The notes beneath the pieces are model-generated. The model did not search any database. It was not told the DNA's origin and worked only from the letters and a program-made list of their open reading frames with translations. Position numbers and translations under genes: made by a program. Positions 6,845-9,971 of a stretch of 9,971 nucleotides of DNA are shown here, piece by piece (positions within the stretch are counted from its first letter, which is position 1; each line of letters opens with the position of its first letter). The stretch covers positions 1 to 9,971 of the forward strand of contig JAFSWV010000032.1 of assembly GCA_017444325.1 (NCBI GenBank), in the 5' to 3' direction. This stretch comes from a bacterium. GTDB taxonomy: Bacteria > Auribacterota > UBA3054.

Positions 6845-7803
6845 TGGCAAAAAAAGCGCTGATTACCGGCATCTACGGCCAGGACGGCTCATACCTTACC
6901 GAGCTGCTTCTGGAACACGGCTACGAAGTCTGGGGCGTCGACAGAGACGCCCCGGAAGACTTCCACGAGACCTTCGAGCACTTAAAACCCAAAGTCCATC
7001 TCCTTCAGGGCGACCTGATGGACCAGATGGGCGTTCTCAAAATGTTCGAAAAAGTCATGCCGGACGAGATCTACAACTTCGCGGCCTGCTCCTTCATTCC
7101 CTTCTCCTGGGACGAGCCGGTCATCACCGGCGAAGTGAACGCCCTGGGCGTCGCGAGGCTATTGGAAGTCATCCGCCGCGTCAAACCCGACGTCAGGTTC
7201 TACCAGGCCTCTTCTTCCGAGCTTTTCGGCAAACCCGACACCAAGCCCCAGAACGAGAATACGCCCTTCCGTCCGGGAACGCCGTACGGCACAGCAAAGC
7301 TCTACGCGCACTGGCTGACCGCCAACTTCCGCGACCGCCTCGGCCTCTTCTCCTGCTCCGGCATTCTCTACAACCACGAGTCGGAACGCAGGGGCAAGCA
7401 GTTCGTCACAAGGAAGATCACTTCCGCCGCGGCCGCCATCAAAAAAGGCCTGCAGAATGAGCTCGTCCTCGGCGACATTGAAGCCAAGCGCGACTGGGGC
7501 TACGCCAAGGACTACGTCAAGGCCATGTGGCTCATGCTCCAGCAAGAGAAGCCCAGCGATTACGTCATCGCCACGGGAATAGAGCACTCCGTCAAGGACA
7601 TCCTTGACATCGCCTTCTCCTACGTTGATCTCGACTGGCACGACTACGTCAAGATCGACCAGAGCCTGATGCGCAGAGTCGAGCTCAACCGCCTCGTCGG
7701 CGACTCCTCCAAGGCCCGCAAAGAACTCGGCTGGGAACCATCCCTCACATTCGAGGAAATGATCAGGCTCATGACCGAGACCGACCTAACGGCTCTTAAG
7801 TAA
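6844..7803 (+). CDS. gmd: GDP-mannose 4,6-dehydratase (short form)
   Basis: Cytoplasmic NADP+-dependent extended SDR enzyme converting GDP-mannose to GDP-4-keto-6-deoxymannose, precursor of GDP-fucose, GDP-rhamnose and related sugars. The 319-residue protein has the hallmark ALITGIYGQDGSYLTELLLE (5-24), ASSSELFG (catalytic Ser/Glu, Glu 126), PYGTAKLYAHW (Tyr 148, Lys 152), ILYNHESERRGKQFVTRKIT, which is very typical of Gmd, and RDWGYAKDYVKAMWLMLQQ. It is shorter than E. coli Gmd (about 370). One motif diverges: canonical AAQSHV reads AACSFI. The ATG overlaps the rmlB stop (TAATG), and AGGA at 6834-6837 gives a Shine-Dalgarno 6 nt upstream. No fcl/rmd reductase is in the window, so the final sugar is unknown. 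It is the last gene of the operon, directly before a terminator. A related GDP-sugar dehydratase or reductase function is a less likely alternative. Confidence 0.88.
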   Translation: MAKKALITGIYGQDGSYLTELLLEHGYEVWGVDRDAPEDFHETFEHLKPKVHLLQGDLMDQMGVLKMFEKVMPDEIYNFAACSFIPFSWDEPVITGEVNALGVARLLEVIRRVKPDVRFYQASSSELFGKPDTKPQNENTPFRPGTPYGTAKLYAHWLTANFRDRLGLFSCSGILYNHESERRGKQFVTRKITSAAAAIKKGLQNELVLGDIEAKRDWGYAKDYVKAMWLMLQQEKPSDYVIATGIEHSVKDILDIAFSYVDLDWHDYVKIDQSLMRRVELNRLVGDSSKARKELGWEPSLTFEEMIRLMTETDLTALK

Positions 7804-7810
7804 ATCGCGA

Positions 7811-7841
7811 AACAGCCGCCCCGGAGGGCGGCTGTTTTTTT
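7811..7841 (+). terminator. Intrinsic terminator of the secDF-rmlB-gmd operon
   Basis: An 11-bp perfect stem AACAGCCGCCC / GGGCGGCTGTT (7811-7821 and 7826-7836) with loop CGGA is followed by a T-run (7835-7841). It begins 8 bp after the gmd stop codon, as expected for a Rho-independent terminator closing this transcript. Confidence 0.95.
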
Positions 7842-7855
7842 ATTCCGAGCCCCTC

Positions 7856-7887
7856 TTGATTTTGGACTATCTATTTAGTAATATAAT
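7856..7887 (+). promoter_or_regulatory. Candidate promoter of the secretin gene
   Basis: A perfect TATAAT (7882-7887) lies 70 bp before the ATG at 7958 and just after the upstream operon's terminator. The -35 is poor: TTGATT (7856-7861) is 20 bp away and TTGGAC (7862-7867) only 14 bp away. The predicted transcription start, near 7894, falls inside the first palindrome. Confidence 0.6.
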
Positions 7888-7891
7888 CTTG

Positions 7892-7942
7892 GTTAGCCTG
7901 CGCTAACTAATTTTTCACCCCTACAAGTTAGACATAACTAAC
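7892..7942 (+). repeat. Two matching 16-bp dyads, GTTAG-N6-CTAAC, 35 bp apart
   Basis: GTTAG(N6)CTAAC occurs at 7892-7907 (N6 = CCTGCG, arms extended by one base to GTTAGC/GCTAAC) and again at 7927-7942 (N6 = ACATAA). The half-sites are identical while the 6-bp centres differ, and both copies are 35 bp apart centre to centre. The first overlaps the likely transcription start and the second ends 3 bp before the Shine-Dalgarno. This is the layout expected for paired operators of a dimeric regulator. The first copy could alternatively form a 6-bp RNA hairpin followed by a short T-run, making an attenuator. Confidence 0.65.
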
Positions 7943-7945
7943 AAA

Positions 7946-7950
7946 AAGGA
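7946..7950 (+). promoter_or_regulatory. Shine-Dalgarno of the secretin gene
   Basis: AAGGA lies 7 nt before the ATG at 7958. It fixes the start codon and contrasts with the absence of Shine-Dalgarno sites in front of yajC, the unknown gene, secDF and rmlB. Confidence 0.75.
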
Positions 7951-7957
7951 ACTATAT

Positions 7958-9385
7958 ATGAACACCAAGTCCAAATTCGTTTTCTTAGCGGCTTTTGCCG
8001 CCGGGTCGCTTCTGGCGGCCCACACCCAGGTCAATCTTAACACGGCCGCTCCGACGGCCGCTCCTTCCAATGCCGGCACCTACTATCACGCCGTTCCCTC
8101 CACTCCGGGCGTAGGCCAGGCCGTCCGCATCGTGGAATCCCATGACGACACCGACTACATCGTCAAAGTATTCCCTTTGAAGAACCCTGACGGAGCTTTC
8201 GAGATCGTAGGCATCCTGAAAGCCGCCATCGACGCCGAGAGAGGCGACATCCGAGCTTCCATCAACGACGAGACGGAAGAAGCTACGCTCATTGTCACCG
8301 CTCCTGATTTTCAGATGCCTTATATAGAGTCCGCGATAGAGAGACTGGATAAGAAAGGCGTCAGCTTCGACAACGACGGCACCGAGACGTTGGTCTACAC
8401 CTTCAAGAACCGCCAGGGCAAAGATCTTGCCGATATGATCGAAGGCACGATGCTCTCCGGCTACGGCGACATAATGGTGGACGAGGATCTCAACCAGGTC
8501 ATCATCAACGACACCCCCACCAGCCTTGCCTGCGTGCAGGAGCAGCTGCCGAAATTCGACACCCCGACCCGCCAGGTCAGGATCGAGTGCGAAATAGTGG
8601 AACTCGAAAACAGCGATGACTTCAACTTCGGCCTTGCTCTGGAAGCCTGGAAAGAAGCCCTGCCTGAAAGCGTCGATATGACCATCGACTGGAACAAGGA
8701 ACGCCAGGGCAACAACGGCTCTCCCGACGGCTGGGCCAGGACCATCGCTCAGAACGTCCAGCTTTCCGGCATGCGCCCCAAGGCTGTCGCCAACTTTATC
8801 AATTACCTTGTCCGCAGAGGCGACGCCAAAGTCCTCTCCCGCCCGACGCTCGTCGTCAACAACGGAAAGTTGGCCACCGTGGAATCAGTTGACAACGTAA
8901 ACTACAAAGGCTACAACAGCGATCCGGAAAACACCATGGACAAGCAGGCCGAGACCGGCGTCGTCATGACGATCCTGCCGAATCTGGCCGCCAATTCCAT
9001 GAACCTGGAAGTGGAAGCCTCCGTTCACTCCCTGGTCGGCTGGACCACCGGCGGACTGCCCATCATCAACCACAGGAACACCTCCGCCAGCGTCAACGCC
9101 CGTCCCAACGAGACCATCACCATCTCCGGCCTCCGCCGCGACTACGTCACCAAAGCCGACGAACGCGTCCCCGTTCTTGGCTACATTCCCTTCTTGGGAT
9201 ACCTCTTCCGTCATGAGATCGACGTCAAGAAGAGCAGCGAGATCATAATCCTCCTGACCCCCTGCGAAGTCGGCAAAGAGAACGCCAGGGAACATCATCT
9301 CGTCGACGACATCAAGAACGGCGAAGAAGAGGAAAACGCCATCAACAAATTCGTCGACCGCGTCATCCTCAACAAGTCCCTCTAA
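7958..9385 (+). CDS. Compact secretin-family outer-membrane protein (GspD/PilQ/CpaC superfamily)
   Basis: Probable outer-membrane channel subunit of a type II secretion, type IV pilus or related system; secretins form large homomeric rings. Residues 1-21 form a signal peptide (hydrophobic VFLAAFAAGSLLAA). Two secretin N-type domains follow, about 67-135 (IVKVFPLKN...ATLIVTAP) and 143-205 (TLVYTFKNRQG...QVIINDTP). The secretin domain proper runs from about 205 to 440, with VLSRPTLVVNNGKLATVES (from 292), GVVMTILPNL, NETITISGLRRD and the family signature VPVLGYIPFLGYLFR (404-418), then EIIILLTP. An acidic, helix-like tail (about 440-475) could serve as a pilotin-binding S domain, which is inference. 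At 475 residues it is shorter than typical GspD or PilQ (600 or more), lacks an obvious N0 domain, and is closer to CpaC/RcpA in size. No other secretion or pilus genes are adjacent; it is alone between its own promoter and terminator, so its partner system cannot be named. Confidence 0.9.
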   Translation: MNTKSKFVFLAAFAAGSLLAAHTQVNLNTAAPTAAPSNAGTYYHAVPSTPGVGQAVRIVESHDDTDYIVKVFPLKNPDGAFEIVGILKAAIDAERGDIRASINDETEEATLIVTAPDFQMPYIESAIERLDKKGVSFDNDGTETLVYTFKNRQGKDLADMIEGTMLSGYGDIMVDEDLNQVIINDTPTSLACVQEQLPKFDTPTRQVRIECEIVELENSDDFNFGLALEAWKEALPESVDMTIDWNKERQGNNGSPDGWARTIAQNVQLSGMRPKAVANFINYLVRRGDAKVLSRPTLVVNNGKLATVESVDNVNYKGYNSDPENTMDKQAETGVVMTILPNLAANSMNLEVEASVHSLVGWTTGGLPIINHRNTSASVNARPNETITISGLRRDYVTKADERVPVLGYIPFLGYLFRHEIDVKKSSEIIILLTPCEVGKENAREHHLVDDIKNGEEEENAINKFVDRVILNKSL

Positions 9386-9442
9386 GCAAAGCAAACCAAC
9401 AAGTTCACTCCATATAGTTCAATACAAACCATAGCGCGAATC

Positions 9443-9476
9443 AGCGCCCGGCCGCACGGCCGGGCGCTCCTTTTTT
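9443..9476 (+). terminator. Intrinsic terminator of the secretin gene
   Basis: A perfect, almost all-GC stem AGCGCCCGGCC / GGCCGGGCGCT (9443-9453 and 9458-9468) with loop GCAC is followed by CC and six Ts (9471-9476). It lies 57 bp after the stop codon. Very strong Rho-independent terminator. Confidence 0.95.
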
Positions 9477-9493
9477 CTTGCCTTTGATCATTC

Positions 9494-9505
9494 GGGATAT
9501 ATCCC
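9494..9505. repeat. 12-bp perfect palindrome GGGATATATCCC
   Basis: This self-complementary 12-mer sits 34 bp upstream of the TATAAT at 9540 and 18 bp after the preceding terminator T-run. Its position fits an operator or activator site for the downstream gene, but a single short palindrome could be chance. Confidence 0.4.
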
Positions 9506-9539
9506 AAGAATTTATATATTAGGGCAGCCAATGTTTTAG

Positions 9540-9583
9540 TATAATTTTCTTAGGTAGTAAAATATGGTAACTATCCGGGAGGA
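9540..9583 (+). promoter_or_regulatory. Candidate -10 element and strong Shine-Dalgarno of the last gene
   Basis: TATAAT at 9540-9545 is preceded by TTTAGT (9535-9540), resembling the TTTAGT just before TATAAT at the secretin promoter; no good -35 is seen. GGGAGGA at 9577-9583 is a strong Shine-Dalgarno 9 nt before the ATG at 9593. An in-frame GTG at 9587 is too close to it (about 3-4 nt) to be preferred. Confidence 0.6.
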
Positions 9584-9592
9584 CCAGTGATT

Positions 9593-9971
9593 ATGAAAAA
9601 AGCGCTGCTTTTCTTTTTGCTTCTGTTCGTCTGGTTTGCAGAGGCTTCGGACCTCACTTACAAGGAATTTAAGAAGCTTGTGTACGAAAAAGCGTATTTG
9701 GAGGACAGGCTCTCTTCGAGGGCAACAGGTGGAGGTGATTGGATTGGGTGGGACAAAAAAGTTGAATTGAGCGCGGAAAATATGACGAATGTTACTCGAA
9801 AGCTCGAAGAATTCAGTCCGGCTCAAGTTTGGACTTATGTCATGCGGCTTAATGAGGAACTCTCCTGGGAAGATATGACAATGAGGCTTCGTTCGGATGT
9901 AATCGCTCCACCATCAAACTGGCAAGATTTCCGCGCGTACAGGGAAGCTGAAGATATTCTTGAAAAAGAGA
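9593..9971 (+). CDS. Unrecognised secreted protein, 3' truncated by window end
   Basis: An open frame of 126 codons runs off the right edge without a stop. It begins with a clear signal peptide (MKKALLFFLLLFVWFAEA, residues 1-18, cleavage before SDLTY). The mature part is charged and helix-prone (YKEFKKLVYEKAYLEDRL), then has a glycine-tryptophan stretch (GGGDWIGWDKK), then mixed helical segments with several tryptophans (PAQVWTYVMRLNEELSW, PSNWQDFRAYREAEDIL). I recognise no family. Start choice is supported by the strong Shine-Dalgarno and the signal peptide. Codon use is clearly less C-ending than the hppA, secDF and gmd genes (many TTT, CTT, GAT, GAA, ATT), suggesting low expression or acquisition from elsewhere. 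It has its own promoter-like region and is separated from the secretin gene by a terminator. Confidence 0.75.
   Translation, partial: MKKALLFFLLLFVWFAEASDLTYKEFKKLVYEKAYLEDRLSSRATGGGDWIGWDKKVELSAENMTNVTRKLEEFSPAQVWTYVMRLNEELSWEDMTMRLRSDVIAPPSNWQDFRAYREAEDILEKE

Noticed and set aside
9536..9826. 96-codon minus-strand open frame opposite the last gene
   Set aside because: It overlaps a + strand gene with a strong Shine-Dalgarno and signal peptide, covers the candidate promoter, and has no supporting features of its own.
1..9971. CRISPR array, tRNA or rRNA genes, insertion sequences, prophage genes
   Set aside because: No direct-repeat arrays, cloverleaf-like tRNA sequences, rRNA stretches, transposase or phage motifs were seen; the largest gap between genes is about 207 bp.

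Overview
The window appears to come from a diderm bacterium with GC-rich, strongly C-ending codon use. The Gram-negative envelope is inferred from a secretin-family outer-membrane protein and several signal-peptide proteins. A fused SecDF and a K+-dependent, Na+-type membrane pyrophosphatase would fit an anaerobe of the Verrucomicrobiota/Lentisphaerota (PVC) type, but this placement is a low-confidence inference from gene content; no rRNA or other taxonomic marker is present. All recognised genes are on the + strand.

Region 1 (1-2833) holds the 3' part of hppA (membrane pyrophosphatase), then yajC 10 bp later, then an unrecognised secreted or membrane-anchored basic protein 3 bp after yajC. 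Tight spacing suggests one transcript. Region 2 (2834-2971) is a 138-bp gap with two small inverted repeats and an AT-rich stretch leading into secDF. Region 3 (2972-7803) is a tight operon: fused secDF, an rmlB-type dTDP-glucose 4,6-dehydratase 3 bp later, and a gmd-type GDP-mannose 4,6-dehydratase overlapping rmlB by one base. A strong intrinsic terminator (7811-7841) ends it.

Region 4 (7842-9476) is a single-gene unit: a promoter-like region, two matching 16-bp dyads 35 bp apart, a good Shine-Dalgarno, a compact secretin-family protein, and a very strong terminator. Region 5 (9477-9971) has another TATAAT element, a 12-bp palindrome, a strong Shine-Dalgarno, and the start of an unrecognised secreted protein that runs off the window with visibly different codon use.

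Functionally the window links ion-gradient generation (HppA), Sec export (YajC, SecDF), nucleotide-sugar precursors for surface glycans (RmlB, Gmd) and an outer-membrane channel (secretin). The enzymes themselves are known families. The parts that look least described are the unknown protein between yajC and secDF, the tandem dyads in front of the secretin gene, and the truncated secreted protein at the right edge.
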